A stretch of DNA of 64,000 nucleotides from Gilvimarinus japonicus (GCF_042847215.1 NZ_AP031500.1:1612001-1676000); one strand, 5' to 3'; shown: positions 9,026 through 18,783, numbered from the stretch's first letter. Made by a program: numbers and translations. The notes: generated by a model from the letters alone, not told the origin.

Positions 9026-9411
9026 AGGTGGCTCCGTTAAAACATTAAGATGTTTCGGGTATTGTTAATATATGATGTTCAGCAAAAGCGCCAAGCGCGA
9101 CCATAGTAGATTTAACGAAGTGGGCTAACTGTCTAATTGTTCACAATTGACAGCCTGTGCACAAAGATTGACGCAATATCAAACAAGTGGGCGGATGAGT
9201 CTTCATTGAGCGGGCGAACTAGTAGGGTGGTTTGTGTGGACGAGATGGCTTTTGGTTTGAACATTAACGTTGGAGGCATCTGTTAAGGACCCGCGTTTAG
9301 CAGGGTAGACGATTATAGCTGCGCGTGGGTACCCGCTTGGGTTATTACATGCTTAGTATTTTATTTCGTGGTTGTGCTTTTTTCGTCACGGTCAACCGCC
9401 TTAGTGCGGAT
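9026..9411. other. Leader/intergenic region upstream of the CBM6 protein gene
   Basis: No gene recognised. It must hold the minus-strand promoter for the gene ending at 7586. A near-palindrome around 9135-9155 (AATTGT...ACAATTGACA) recalls the TTGTCAA-type motifs between the receptor and halogenase genes, but the match is loose. Confidence 0.5.
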
Positions 9412-9438
9412 ATAAAAAAGCCCGCACTAAGGCGGGCT
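9412..9438 (-). terminator. Strong intrinsic terminator of the receptor-lipoprotein operon
   Basis: Read on the minus strand: AGCCCGC stem, 6-nt loop, GCGGGCT, then six T residues. It sits 22 bases after the stop of the lipoprotein gene (9461), so it ends the transcript that begins with the TonB-dependent receptor. Confidence 0.9.
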
Positions 9439-9460
9439 AAAGGCTTGCTCTGGATAATTT

Positions 9461-11440
9461 TTACGGAAGTTCGATCAAGCGAACATTGTCAATACGGTGA
9501 TTTTTACCTTCACCCCAGACGTTAACGCCGATGTGTAACTCTTGTGGGCGATCACCCCAGTTATCAATGGCGGTATTTCTGTCTGGATCGATAACGGTTG
9601 CAAATTGATTGTCAGGTAGGTGGTTTTCAAAAATTCCGAAGAATGCTCCCCCTGCCGTAGTGGTCTCGTTACTGGCATCGGTAGGGTCCAGGATGGAAAC
9701 GCGAAACTTAACCGGCCCCTCAATGCCTTCTACGGCGATATCCATGCTTAATAAGTAACGTTTGCCATTTTGAATTGTTCCCGCTGGCAAAGTCAGAATG
9801 TTACGTTTATCACCGCTAACCCCTGTTACGAGCTCACCGCCAGATACGCTGGCGCCTTCTGCGAGAGACCAGTCTGCGGCGCCATTAGCGAAAGTGGCAT
9901 TGTCTTGACTGATAAGGTTGTTACCCGGGTCCATTGAATATTTGAATAGGCGAACATCGTCCATCTCGATTGCACCGGTTGATGCCGCGAGATTGATCTT
10001 GGTGTTTGGAGCACCTAAGAAACGGATGGCGTAAGTTCTGGGGTTTGCGCCATGGGCGAACCATCGTGTACTGGCCAGGGTCGCTCCGACTTCGTCGCCA
10101 ACATCCCCCGCTACGCTCATGGTGTAGCCACCCCAAGCTTCTCCTAAAGAGGCTTGAGCTTGAACTACGTAGCCCGCTCCGGTTTCAAGAGCGTTACCAG
10201 CGAGATTAGGTGTTAATTTATCGCCAATGATCATGCTGGCAAATTGGCTGCCGCTGTAATCTAAGCCGAAAGCAGAGGTTGTCGCAATTGAAGGCGTGCC
10301 CTCTGTGGTCCAGCTGTCAAAATCACTCTCAAAGCCACCGTTGTTTAGGACGTTAGGAATTGGCTCTCCTGTAACGGTTACCAGAACCGTGTTGCTAACA
10401 CTATGGTCGCTGTTGCCGTCGCTAAAGTCATAGCTATAGGTGAAGGTTTTAGTTTCGCCTTCGGCGACAAGTGCCCCAAAGTCTATGCCGTCTACCGCGA
10501 GCATAACTCCCTCTGAGCGATTAAAGTGCAAATCCGGGCCCCCGTCGGTAGGGGTAAACGAATCCCAGTCGATAGTTAGGGCATCGCCGTTCGGCTCAAT
10601 AACATAAGCTGGACTGGCTAGGTTAACCATTTTTAACGCAGAGTTGGTGCTTGCAGATATTTCGACTGGGCCAACCACCACCGGAGGGGCTGGCTCGTCG
10701 GTGGCTTTAACTACAACAAAGGTAGCGTTGCGTGGCAGTGAGTTGTTGTGGTCTTTGACGCTATAATTGTTGCCGCGGAAAATCTCCGCTTCACCGGGGG
10801 CTAACCCGTTCATGATGGCAGTGGTATCCAGCGATAATATACCTGTTTCCTCGTCGACCGTATAAAGACCACTTTGCAGGTTTTCGGCGGGGATGAAGTC
10901 GCTGATTGTCAAAGGCTCTTCGTCTAGGTCTACAACACCGGCCAATAAATCAACCTCGGTAATACTGGCTCTGTCAACCAAAGCAAATAAGTCGTCAAAT
11001 TCTGGCGCAAAGTCTTCACCCGTAACGGTGATGGTCGCTTTACGCGCTACGCTATCTTGCCCATCGCTGACGTTGTAGGTGTACACCATTTCCAGAGTGT
11101 CGCCGGTATCGAGCATGGGAGCGATTTCATCGGGCGATACTCCGATGCGCACCATTTGGCTGGCATCAAAGCCGGTCGTGTCCTCTAGGCTAGCACTAAG
11201 ATCACGTACACGCAGGATATCGCCGTCGATATCGGTAGCGCCTGCCAGTAGGTCCACCATACGGAACGCGTCTTTTTCACTCAAGGTCAGACTAATATTG
11301 CCGTCGTGAGTGGGGGCGGTGTTTGCTCCGGTGTTGCTGTTGCTATTATCGTCATCGCTTCCGCAACCAGTCAGTGCTAATGCAATCGCGCTAGAGAGAA
11401 GCAGTTTTTTAGTCGAGATCATTGTCATTGTATTCACCAT
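9461..11440 (-). CDS. Multidomain surface lipoprotein (Ig/cadherin-like repeats plus two CBM-like jelly rolls)
   Basis: A 659-residue protein with lipobox LTGC (Cys26) followed by an acidic GSDDDNSNSN stretch. Three cadherin-like or Ig-like repeats follow (about 45-370), marked by LTLSEKDAFRMVDLLAGATD, TITVTGEDFAP and VLVTVTGEP. Two carbohydrate-binding-like sandwiches follow: NGGFESDFDSW to MDDVRLF (about 372-500, CBM4/9-like) and NATFANGAADW to RIDNVRLIELP (about 515-659). The gene lies 50 bases behind the TonB-dependent receptor and shares its terminator. By analogy with SusD/SusE-type partners it may bind oligosaccharide and feed the receptor; this role is inferred, as no SusD homology is visible. 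GGAA precedes the ATG. Confidence 0.75.
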   Translation of the reverse strand: MVNTMTMISTKKLLLSSAIALALTGCGSDDDNSNSNTGANTAPTHDGNISLTLSEKDAFRMVDLLAGATDIDGDILRVRDLSASLEDTTGFDASQMVRIGVSPDEIAPMLDTGDTLEMVYTYNVSDGQDSVARKATITVTGEDFAPEFDDLFALVDRASITEVDLLAGVVDLDEEPLTISDFIPAENLQSGLYTVDEETGILSLDTTAIMNGLAPGEAEIFRGNNYSVKDHNNSLPRNATFVVVKATDEPAPPVVVGPVEISASTNSALKMVNLASPAYVIEPNGDALTIDWDSFTPTDGGPDLHFNRSEGVMLAVDGIDFGALVAEGETKTFTYSYDFSDGNSDHSVSNTVLVTVTGEPIPNVLNNGGFESDFDSWTTEGTPSIATTSAFGLDYSGSQFASMIIGDKLTPNLAGNALETGAGYVVQAQASLGEAWGGYTMSVAGDVGDEVGATLASTRWFAHGANPRTYAIRFLGAPNTKINLAASTGAIEMDDVRLFKYSMDPGNNLISQDNATFANGAADWSLAEGASVSGGELVTGVSGDKRNILTLPAGTIQNGKRYLLSMDIAVEGIEGPVKFRVSILDPTDASNETTTAGGAFFGIFENHLPDNQFATVIDPDRNTAIDNWGDRPQELHIGVNVWGEGKNHRIDNVRLIELP

Positions 11441-11490
11441 TATTCTTGTTCCAAGGGCGGGGTAGCCCCGCCGCTGACTATGTGGTTGCC

Positions 11491-14400
11491 TTAGAAGCGA
11501 GCGCGCAGACCCAAACGGTACGTAACGCCGGTTTTGTATTCAGCGTATGTCCGCGACTTTGTTGCGTCGCCGCTTAGTGGGTTGCCCTCGTCGGTGGCCA
11601 CAAAACTGTAACCGGTGGCCGAATCCGGATCGTTGATGCGGGTAACGGCAAGCTCACGGTTGGTGAAGTAGGTTCGGAAAGCCGCGTCTGTCACGTTGAT
11701 TGCCTGGAAGGTTAAATCCACGTTTTCGCTAATGGCGTAGGTGGCGGCCAAATCGATTTGATCGCGACCGTCGTTCCATAAACTGCCTTGGTTCCACGTC
11801 CGACCTTGTTGCCCGGTGTTCCAGTCGGTGCCCACCAATGAATCGCTGGAGCCGCGATAGCTAATACGGAACTGATGACCATCTTGCTCCCAGAAGCCGG
11901 TCAGGTTGTAGGTATGCTCGGGAGTCTCAGCAACAGGGTAGGCGGGTAACAGTTTGTCAGGATCAAAAGTAGAGTACTGCTGATCGTATTCACTGTCTTG
12001 ATAGGTGTAGTTCGCTTGCACACCTAAACCACTGAGAAAGTAACCTGGCAAAAAGTCGTAGGTTTGCGTATAGCCAATCTCTAGGCCGGTAATGCTGGCG
12101 CCTTTGCCGTTGTAAAGTTTGGTTGCACTGTAAACGCCGCATAAGTCACGTAAGTCGTCGCTGAAGCGGTTGGGATCCGAAGGGCTCCAACCGAAGTCGG
12201 CGGTGGCGCGCAGAGGCATACAGCTGTCTAGCGCTGAGTCATCTGCGGTGTTAAAAGTATCGGCGACTAAATCTTCTGGGTTGACGGTACCTTCCAGCTC
12301 GCGCAAATCAGTCATGTAAACCAGTGCCGATTCGGTATCGGTAAAGTTGCTCATGTCTTTTTGGAAGACGGCGGCACTGACCATACCTGAGTCGCTAAAG
12401 TACCACTCTAGTGACACGTCGAGGTTGTTAGACTCAAGTGGTTCGAGCTTGGTGTTGAATTGCTTGAATGTGCCTACTTTTTGGTCGCCCCAGTAGCCGC
12501 TTTCATTGATGCTAAAACCTGAGCGCAAGTTGTCAATGGCCGGACGGGTCATGGTTTTGGAGATGGCAAAGCGACCCACTAAATCATCAGTAATAGCGTA
12601 GTTTAAGTTTAAACTCGGCAGAACATTCTCGTAGGTATGCGAGTTGACTGACGAGAATGATTTAAGTTCGTTATTGATTGGGTCAATAAAATCGTACGCA
12701 TTAGCATCAGGGCCATCGATTGCAACAGACGGATCATAGCTAAGCATAGGGCTGCCGTCAGAGGCAAAGTTGCCATCGCGTACAGTAGAGACATCAGCAT
12801 AGCGCCACATGGTGTACCAGCTAATTTCCTGACCTGGATCGGGTAAACTTGGGTCTTGCTGGAATGCAGCCCAGGCCGCGTAACGAGGATCATGACAAGG
12901 GCCTTGGTCGGGGATTGCCGTCCAGCCTGATGGATCTGGACCGCTGGAGGTGTCCCAGCCTGTACCGTCTACACGTTGGAACTTGTTCTCGTAACCTAGA
13001 CCGTCGCCAGTTGGGTCGGAGAATATTGGAGCACGACACTCGGGTAAAGAGGTATCGCGTAGTTCGCGCAAATGTACTAAGTCAAATTCACGTTGCAGTG
13101 TCTCTCCGTTTTGCCAGAAATCTACCCCACCATAGCCGCTGCCTTTAACTTCGGTTTCGACGTAGCGTACCCCTATGTCACCGGTTAAACGGTCATCAAA
13201 ATAGGAAAAGTTGGCCTTCAGGTAAATAGCAGATGTATCGATATTGGTGGTTCGAGTCTCTGTATCGTTCGGGGTGCGAGTGGTGTTTTCATCGTCAAGC
13301 ACCAAGTTTTTTGCCGCCAGCGCATCAACAGGAACCCAGGTGTCGGAACCAGGCGCGTTATAACCTAGTGACTCCATGAAGTCACTGTATTCTAGGCCAT
13401 CGCGAGCGGCGTAGGTTGCGCGAACATCGCGAAGTGCGCCACCGGGGACGGCGACAATATTACCATCTTCATCTTCTACTACGTTTGTTTTTGTGACGCT
13501 ACCAAAACTAAAGGTTTGGTTGTCGACAAATTTTTCACGCTCAGTGATCTTGGCGCCAAACTCTAAGGTGGTGACGCCGAGTGTGTCGATATCCCAATCA
13601 AAGTCGATTTGGGCATTCTTTAACTCATCGCTCACGTGAACTTCTTTCTCGGATAAGAACGACAGGTTTTGCGACATAATGTCAGCTGGGTTGTAGCCAG
13701 TATACGCAATGTTATCTTCGTACCCGGGCACAGTGGGGGTTGAGTCGATCTGCTCACCTAAATCTAAAAAGCTATTGCCAAAAACCAGGTTACACTTTCC
13801 GGTCGAACAATCGTAACCGGTAGGCTGAATATCGCGGCCTGAATCCCATAATAGCTGGGTGGGAACTTCAACAAAGTTTTGCATTACCGCGTAAGCGTTT
13901 GGCAGTGTATCGGCCGTACTTTTTGAGTAACCTAACTTGGCAGCGGCACGGAAGGTGTCGCTAAACTCATGGGATATATCTAAAGTCGCACTGGCATTTT
14001 CTTTATCGTTGCCGCCGGTAGAGGCGACTACGTCACCAATGCCAAAGCGGTTTATGTTTTTGATAAAGGTGTTGGTATCAGTGTTAATGGTGTACCAATC
14101 TTGTTGCGGATCGGTAAATGGTGCCGCCGGGCGATAGTTTTCGCTGATTGACAGCTGACCTTCGGTAAAGTTGTCGTCGTTGGCGCGGCGAGTTTTAAAG
14201 GCGTCTTGCTGCTGAGTTTCTTCTTGTACGGTATAGGTACCGTTAAACATCAGCTCGGTGCGCGCGGTAGGGGCCCACTGAATGCCTAAGGTGCCGCCGG
14301 TGCGATCGTTGGTGTTTTTGTTTTGCTCATAAAAAGTAGCTGAGTGCTGAATAGCGCGGGCGCCTGAGATTATCTCTCCATTTTGGTCGCGGGCGATATT

Positions 14401-15129
14401 GACAGTTTTTGACTGCTCAAAGTTTTCTACGCGGAATTGGTCACGGCGCCAAGTGTTGGTCTCATCAAACAAAGTGACAGCAACACCAAGTGTTTCATCT
14501 AAGAATGTGTCCGATGCAGAGAGCTGAACCTTATAATCACCTTCCTCACTGTAATCGTTATAGCGCCCTTGAACGGTCACTGAACGAATGTCTTCGCTCT
14601 GATCCAATGGCCGCACAGTCACCAAATTAATAGACGCGCCCAGCGAGCCTTCGTCGTGATCGGCACTTGGGGTTTTAACAACTTCCAATTTCGACAAAAT
14701 GTCGGATGAATAAGAGCTGAGGTCAACCGCTTGGCTAAAATCAGTCGAGGTAAGTTGTTGACCGTTTAATGAGATGTTGTTTTGATTGGCTGATGCGCCC
14801 CGAACCGTGACCTGAGAGCCTTCACCGTTGCGGTTAACAATAGAAACACCGGTCACACGCCCCAGCGCATCGGCGATGTTTTGGTCGGTGTTTTTACCCA
14901 TGTCTTCGGCGTTGATGGTATCGACAATATTTTGCGCGTCGCGCTTATCATCTATCGATTGTTTCAGCGCGCCGCGAATACCTGTTACGACAATCTCTTC
15001 AAGCATGTCGCCTTCGGCTTGATCAGTGTTTGCGGCGGTTGGCTCTTGCGCGAAAGCGTTGATGCTGTGCGCTGCGAGTATTGCTGCTGTGAGCGCAGTC
15101 AACTTGAAACGATTATTGGTGGTTGACAT
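11491..15129 (-). CDS. TonB-dependent receptor, large carbohydrate type
   Basis: A 1,212-residue outer-membrane receptor. A Sec signal peptide ends near INAFAQ. TonB box: EEIVVTGIR. The plug domain carries IADALGRVTGVSIV and VTVRGASANQNNISLNGQQL. A long 22-strand barrel follows, ending in GLRARF with the terminal aromatic residue typical of outer-membrane proteins. It matches the TonB-Xanth-Caul type common in sugar-scavenging Proteobacteria and is longer than most, with large extracellular loops. The ATG at 15129 was chosen over an in-frame GTG at 15144 because GGAGAGG lies six bases before it. It heads an operon with the lipoprotein at 9461 and is divergent from the halogenase-SapC genes. 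Agar-oligosaccharide import is inferred from context. Confidence 0.92.
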   Translation of the reverse strand: MSTTNNRFKLTALTAAILAAHSINAFAQEPTAANTDQAEGDMLEEIVVTGIRGALKQSIDDKRDAQNIVDTINAEDMGKNTDQNIADALGRVTGVSIVNRNGEGSQVTVRGASANQNNISLNGQQLTSTDFSQAVDLSSYSSDILSKLEVVKTPSADHDEGSLGASINLVTVRPLDQSEDIRSVTVQGRYNDYSEEGDYKVQLSASDTFLDETLGVAVTLFDETNTWRRDQFRVENFEQSKTVNIARDQNGEIISGARAIQHSATFYEQNKNTNDRTGGTLGIQWAPTARTELMFNGTYTVQEETQQQDAFKTRRANDDNFTEGQLSISENYRPAAPFTDPQQDWYTINTDTNTFIKNINRFGIGDVVASTGGNDKENASATLDISHEFSDTFRAAAKLGYSKSTADTLPNAYAVMQNFVEVPTQLLWDSGRDIQPTGYDCSTGKCNLVFGNSFLDLGEQIDSTPTVPGYEDNIAYTGYNPADIMSQNLSFLSEKEVHVSDELKNAQIDFDWDIDTLGVTTLEFGAKITEREKFVDNQTFSFGSVTKTNVVEDEDGNIVAVPGGALRDVRATYAARDGLEYSDFMESLGYNAPGSDTWVPVDALAAKNLVLDDENTTRTPNDTETRTTNIDTSAIYLKANFSYFDDRLTGDIGVRYVETEVKGSGYGGVDFWQNGETLQREFDLVHLRELRDTSLPECRAPIFSDPTGDGLGYENKFQRVDGTGWDTSSGPDPSGWTAIPDQGPCHDPRYAAWAAFQQDPSLPDPGQEISWYTMWRYADVSTVRDGNFASDGSPMLSYDPSVAIDGPDANAYDFIDPINNELKSFSSVNSHTYENVLPSLNLNYAITDDLVGRFAISKTMTRPAIDNLRSGFSINESGYWGDQKVGTFKQFNTKLEPLESNNLDVSLEWYFSDSGMVSAAVFQKDMSNFTDTESALVYMTDLRELEGTVNPEDLVADTFNTADDSALDSCMPLRATADFGWSPSDPNRFSDDLRDLCGVYSATKLYNGKGASITGLEIGYTQTYDFLPGYFLSGLGVQANYTYQDSEYDQQYSTFDPDKLLPAYPVAETPEHTYNLTGFWEQDGHQFRISYRGSSDSLVGTDWNTGQQGRTWNQGSLWNDGRDQIDLAATYAISENVDLTFQAINVTDAAFRTYFTNRELAVTRINDPDSATGYSFVATDEGNPLSGDATKSRTYAEYKTGVTYRLGLRARF

Positions 15130-15558
15130 CGTGAACCTCTCCACTTGTATGCGTTATTTTTATGTCTGCCTAAGCCTTAATGGGGCCGGGCAAAGGTTTG
15201 GTAAAGAATCCGAACGTGGCGGAAAACCTATTAATTCGATATTCCCATAGCCCAATAGTTATCCAATTGTTGCTCATTGTCAATAGAATATTGTCAACAA
15301 TGTTGTGTTTTCTTTACGTAACGTAGAGAGCGAAACCTTTAAAGACGGCGTGTGTGTAAAGTGCCAAAAAGGTGGATATTGATAGATTGTTGACAATTTG
15401 CGTGGGTTCTGTCAGTTTTCATCTACTTGGCTGCGATAAGTGTGGCCTACGCCTTTTTGCGGGACATAGAATAATACAACTCGCGGTGTGGATGATTGCT
15501 GAAACGCCAATGTAAGGCCAGCCTGCCGGCGCGGGGTGGATACTTAGGAATATAGCCT
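15130..15558. promoter_or_regulatory. Divergent control region between receptor and halogenase genes, with a 12-bp inverted repeat
   Basis: This 429-base gap serves a minus-strand operon and a plus-strand operon. ATTGTCAACAAT at 15290-15301 is the exact reverse complement of ATTGTTGACAAT at 15386-15397. Related half-sites (ATTGTTG, ATTGTCAAT) occur at 15266-15284. Paired sites 96 bases apart between divergent agar genes suggest an operator for a local repressor or activator. No regulator gene is in the window. Confidence 0.45.
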
Positions 15559-17106
15559 ATGAATCGGATGATTGATGTCATTGTCATAGTGGGCGGTGGC
15601 AGCGCAGGTTGGTTAACGGCTGGGTATGTGGCGCGCGAGCACCGTGAGCGAATTGCTCGAGGCGATTTGCGGGTTGTTTTGTGTGAGTCGCCCAATATAC
15701 CCGCTATAGGGGTGGGCGAGGGCACTTGGCCTACCATGCGCGCTACCTTGGCGCGGCTGGGGATATCCGAAACGAGTCTAATCACTCGCTGCCACGCCTC
15801 TTTTAAGCAAGGGTCGAGGTTTTCTGGCTGGCATCACGCTAGTGCGCCAGGGCATGATTATTATCATCCGTTCGCGTTTGCGCCGGGTGGGGCAGATGGA
15901 GCGCTTGCCTCCTATGGCGCTCTCACCGACCAGTGGAGTGATTTCTCGCGCTTGTTTGGTGCCCAGCAGAGCATTTGTGAGGCCCAGCGGGCGCCAAAAC
16001 AGATTACTCACGCCGAGTTTGATGGCGCGCTAAATTATGGCTACCACCTTGATGTAACGGCGTTTGCGCAGCTGCTAAGTGAGCACTGCCAGGCTGAGCT
16101 GGGGGTAGAGCATGTATTGGCCGATGTGCAAGAGGTGCTTCGGGACGAAACGGGCGCAATCGCAGCCCTGCGGCTGCCGGGTGATGAGCGTTTATCGGGT
16201 GATCTTTTTGTCGACTGTACCGGCTTTAAGGCCCTGCTGTTGGGCGATGCGTTAAAAGTGCCTTTTCGGTCCGTGGCGCAGGTGCTGTTTAACGATGCAG
16301 CCTTGACCACCCATGTGAATTACCCTTCCGCTGATAGCGAAATCGCCTCTTGTACCCACGCGAGCGCGACCACACACGGTTGGATATGGGACATTGGCCT
16401 GTCTAGCCGGCGGGGCGTGGGGCATGTGTTTTCCAGTCGTTATACGGACGTGGCGCAAGTGGCCGGTACTCTATCGGCGTATCTTGGCGTGGATGAGGCG
16501 AGTGCCGAGTTTCGCCATATTTCCTTTTCGCCGGGTTGTCGTGAGCGAGTGTGGCAGGACAACTGCGTTGCTATTGGTCTATCAGCCGGCTTTGTCGAAC
16601 CTCTGGAGGCGTCGGCATTGGTTATGATCGAGTTGTCAGCCATGGAGTTAGCTGAGGGGTTGCCCCGTCATAGTTCGCAACTGCCGGTTGTGGCCAAACG
16701 TTTTAATACGGCCTTTGCGTATCGCTGGGATCGTGTTGTCGATTTTTTAAAGCTGCACTACGCGCTCTCTAAGCGCGATGATTCAGAGTATTGGCGCGAT
16801 AACCGGGCCGCTACTAGTGTGCCGGAATCTTTACAGCAGTTGTTAACCTTGTGGCGCTATCGAGCGCCGCAAAGTAATGACTTTCCCATGGCTCGCGAAG
16901 TGTTCCAGTCCCTTAGCTACCAGTATGTGTTGTCCGGCCTAGGTGAGGCCCCCCTGTTGGGGGAGCAGGTGTCGTCGGCACTGGACGAGAGAGCCCAGCG
17001 GGCACTTGCCCAAAATAAACAAACCATAAACCATCTTATGAGTCAGTTGCCGGGTAACCGGGAGCTGATTCATAAAATACACCGGTTTGGGTTGTCTACT
17101 ATTTAA
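15559..17106 (+). CDS. Flavin-dependent tryptophan-halogenase family protein
   Basis: A 515-residue FAD enzyme. The dinucleotide fold is GGGSAGW (12-18). The flavin-family motif GVGEGTWP is at 51-58. The active-site Lys expected in this family is K83 (SFKQGSRFSGW). The family's WxWxI motif appears as GWIWDIG, and GFVEPLEAS supplies the conserved Glu. These enzymes use FADH2 and O2 to make a halogenating species in tryptophan biosynthetic clusters. The subset found beside TonB receptors and SapC genes in polysaccharide degraders has no proven substrate. SapC follows 16 bases downstream. Fold call is strong; actual halogenation is uncertain. Confidence 0.85.
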   Translation: MNRMIDVIVIVGGGSAGWLTAGYVAREHRERIARGDLRVVLCESPNIPAIGVGEGTWPTMRATLARLGISETSLITRCHASFKQGSRFSGWHHASAPGHDYYHPFAFAPGGADGALASYGALTDQWSDFSRLFGAQQSICEAQRAPKQITHAEFDGALNYGYHLDVTAFAQLLSEHCQAELGVEHVLADVQEVLRDETGAIAALRLPGDERLSGDLFVDCTGFKALLLGDALKVPFRSVAQVLFNDAALTTHVNYPSADSEIASCTHASATTHGWIWDIGLSSRRGVGHVFSSRYTDVAQVAGTLSAYLGVDEASAEFRHISFSPGCRERVWQDNCVAIGLSAGFVEPLEASALVMIELSAMELAEGLPRHSSQLPVVAKRFNTAFAYRWDRVVDFLKLHYALSKRDDSEYWRDNRAATSVPESLQQLLTLWRYRAPQSNDFPMAREVFQSLSYQYVLSGLGEAPLLGEQVSSALDERAQRALAQNKQTINHLMSQLPGNRELIHKIHRFGLSTI

Positions 17107-17122
17107 CCGTTAGGAGTTTGCT

Positions 17123-17824
17123 ATGAGCCGCGCTGCGGAAGTACTGGATAGCACCAAGCATAAAAAGCTGCGTGTATTAGCCAATTGTTGGGCAGATCAG
17201 TGTTATCAGTGTGATAGCGTTAATGTGGTTATCTCTGAGTTGCAAAACCTAGTGCACGAGTACCCGATACTGATCGCCAAAAACCCAACCAGTGGCCGAT
17301 TTCAGTTGCGCGCCTTGCTCGGGTTGGGCGATGGCAAAAACCTTTATGTTCAAGATGGCATCTGGCGGGCAGGTTGCTATCCATTAGAGGTTTTAAGCCG
17401 GCCGTTCCGGTTATGTGTGCCAGATGCGAATGCCTCTGCTGCCGGAGTGATTGCGGTTGAGCCGGACAGCGAACTTTTTAGTGAGGAGGAAGGCGAGCCG
17501 TTGTTCCAAGAAGATGGCTCTCCAAGCGCCATGCTGCAGCGCATCACACAGGTATTTTCGGCTCTGCTTAATGGTCAACAGCAAAGTGAAGATTTTTTAG
17601 CTCGGTTGCATAAATGGGGGTTGATTGAGCCAGTCAGTATTGGTGTTACGCTCAACGATGGTACCCAGAAAGCCCTTGAGGGGTTATACGGCATTAACGA
17701 AGATAGCTTAAAAGCGCTACCAGACGAAGCCCTGTCGGAGAGCCATAAAAATGGTGATCTCTACGCAATCCACTTAATTCTGAGTTCGAGCGTTCATATT
17801 GAAAAACTAGCGCGCTGGCAATAA
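17123..17824 (+). CDS. SapC family protein
   Basis: A 233-residue protein without signal peptide or membrane segment. The SapC pattern is seen in HEYPILIAKNPTSGRFQLRA, NLYVQDGIWRAGCYPLEV, the acidic block FSEEEGEPLFQEDG and the C-terminal GLYGINEDSLKALPDEAL. GGAG is seven bases before the ATG. It is co-directional with the halogenase and probably translated from the same message. SapC was first described beside S-layer genes of Campylobacter, but its biochemical role is unknown. In marine polysaccharide degraders it recurs with TonB receptors and halogenases, so a link to carbohydrate uptake or its regulation is inferred. Confidence 0.85.
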   Translation: MSRAAEVLDSTKHKKLRVLANCWADQCYQCDSVNVVISELQNLVHEYPILIAKNPTSGRFQLRALLGLGDGKNLYVQDGIWRAGCYPLEVLSRPFRLCVPDANASAAGVIAVEPDSELFSEEEGEPLFQEDGSPSAMLQRITQVFSALLNGQQQSEDFLARLHKWGLIEPVSIGVTLNDGTQKALEGLYGINEDSLKALPDEALSESHKNGDLYAIHLILSSSVHIEKLARWQ

Positions 17825-18083
17825 CGAGCACGAGGGTAGGGGTAATCAGTTTAAGGCAAGAGCTTGATAGGCCCCGTTTTTTGCCGAATAAACTGTCTAG
17901 CGGCTATCACACTGGTTGATCTTGGTTGCCTTTACAATGCTTAAGGTTAGGCGTATTGACTTAACTAGCCCTGTATCTATGATGACTCTACGGCGATGGT
18001 GAAAACACCGTGGTGGAGTTGCTTGAAAAACGACTCCCAGATTCTCTTCTTAATAATAATCCGCTATTTATTTAGGGCTATGC

Positions 18084-18782
18084 ATGCGACCTATACGGCT
18101 AATTGCCACACTTTTCTGTGTGATTTTCTCCGCCTCTGTGACCGCTCAGGCTGTCGATATTACTCACGATCAAAACTTGTGGATGAATGTTTCCTCGTTT
18201 GGTGAGGCTCACTGGCTGGGTGATGAGATACATTTGCTCTCGAGCGATAATTGGTTTCTGCTGACCAAAAAACGCTACCGAGACTTTACCCTAGAGCTTG
18301 AGGTTATTGTGCCCGAGGTGGAGGGTGAGTTTATTAACTCAGGTATTATTTTTCGCGCGCAAACCGAATACTCGGCCGACATAGAGAGTCAGTTTGCTTT
18401 CGGTTATCAAGCTGAGGTCGACCCTTCCGATCGCCGCTGGAGCGGCGGTTTGTACGAGCAGGCGACCCCGCGGCAGTGGTTGTTTCCGGCCCATGCCGAG
18501 CGCTCGGCACCGGGTGAGCACTTAAAAAAGAACTACTCCCCCGAATGGACCGAGGAGAAAGCGGCCGCGTTTAAGGCGGGACAGTGGAACCACTACAAAA
18601 TTAGCGCCCGTGGGCCCGACATAAAAATCTGGGTGAACGATGTACTAACCACCCACGTTAAAGATACTCATTTAAGTGAAGGTTTTATTGGCATTCAGCA
18701 CCACGGCAGCCAGGGCTTTGCGCAGCGTGGTGATACCGCCTATACCGTTAAATTCCGCAATATCTCTATCGAAGAGCACTAA
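18084..18782 (+). CDS. Secreted DUF1080 (3-keto-disaccharide hydrolase-like) protein
   Basis: A 232-residue protein with a Sec signal peptide (about residues 1-22) and one concanavalin-like jelly roll. DUF1080 blocks are YRDFTLELEVIVPE, NSGIIFRAQ, GGLYEQATPR, AGQWNHYKISARGPDIKIWVN and EGFIGIQHHGS. The family includes hydrolases or lyases acting on 3-keto-glycosides, and other members only bind sugars. AGGG lies seven bases before the ATG. The stop is one base from the start of the PVC-type cytochrome gene, so the two are almost certainly co-translated. This pairing would fit oxidation of a sugar followed by cleavage of the keto sugar, but no dehydrogenase substrate can be read from the sequence. 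Confidence 0.85.
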   Translation: MRPIRLIATLFCVIFSASVTAQAVDITHDQNLWMNVSSFGEAHWLGDEIHLLSSDNWFLLTKKRYRDFTLELEVIVPEVEGEFINSGIIFRAQTEYSADIESQFAFGYQAEVDPSDRRWSGGLYEQATPRQWLFPAHAERSAPGEHLKKNYSPEWTEEKAAAFKAGQWNHYKISARGPDIKIWVNDVLTTHVKDTHLSEGFIGIQHHGSQGFAQRGDTAYTVKFRNISIEEH

Positions 18783-18783
18783 C

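Noticed and set aside
9325..9525. 66-codon plus-strand ORF
   Set aside because: It overlaps the strong terminator and the end of the lipoprotein gene on the other strand.
18676..18783. Upstream in-frame start for the PVC-type cytochrome gene
   Set aside because: It lies inside the DUF1080 gene and would bury the clear signal peptide that begins at 18784.
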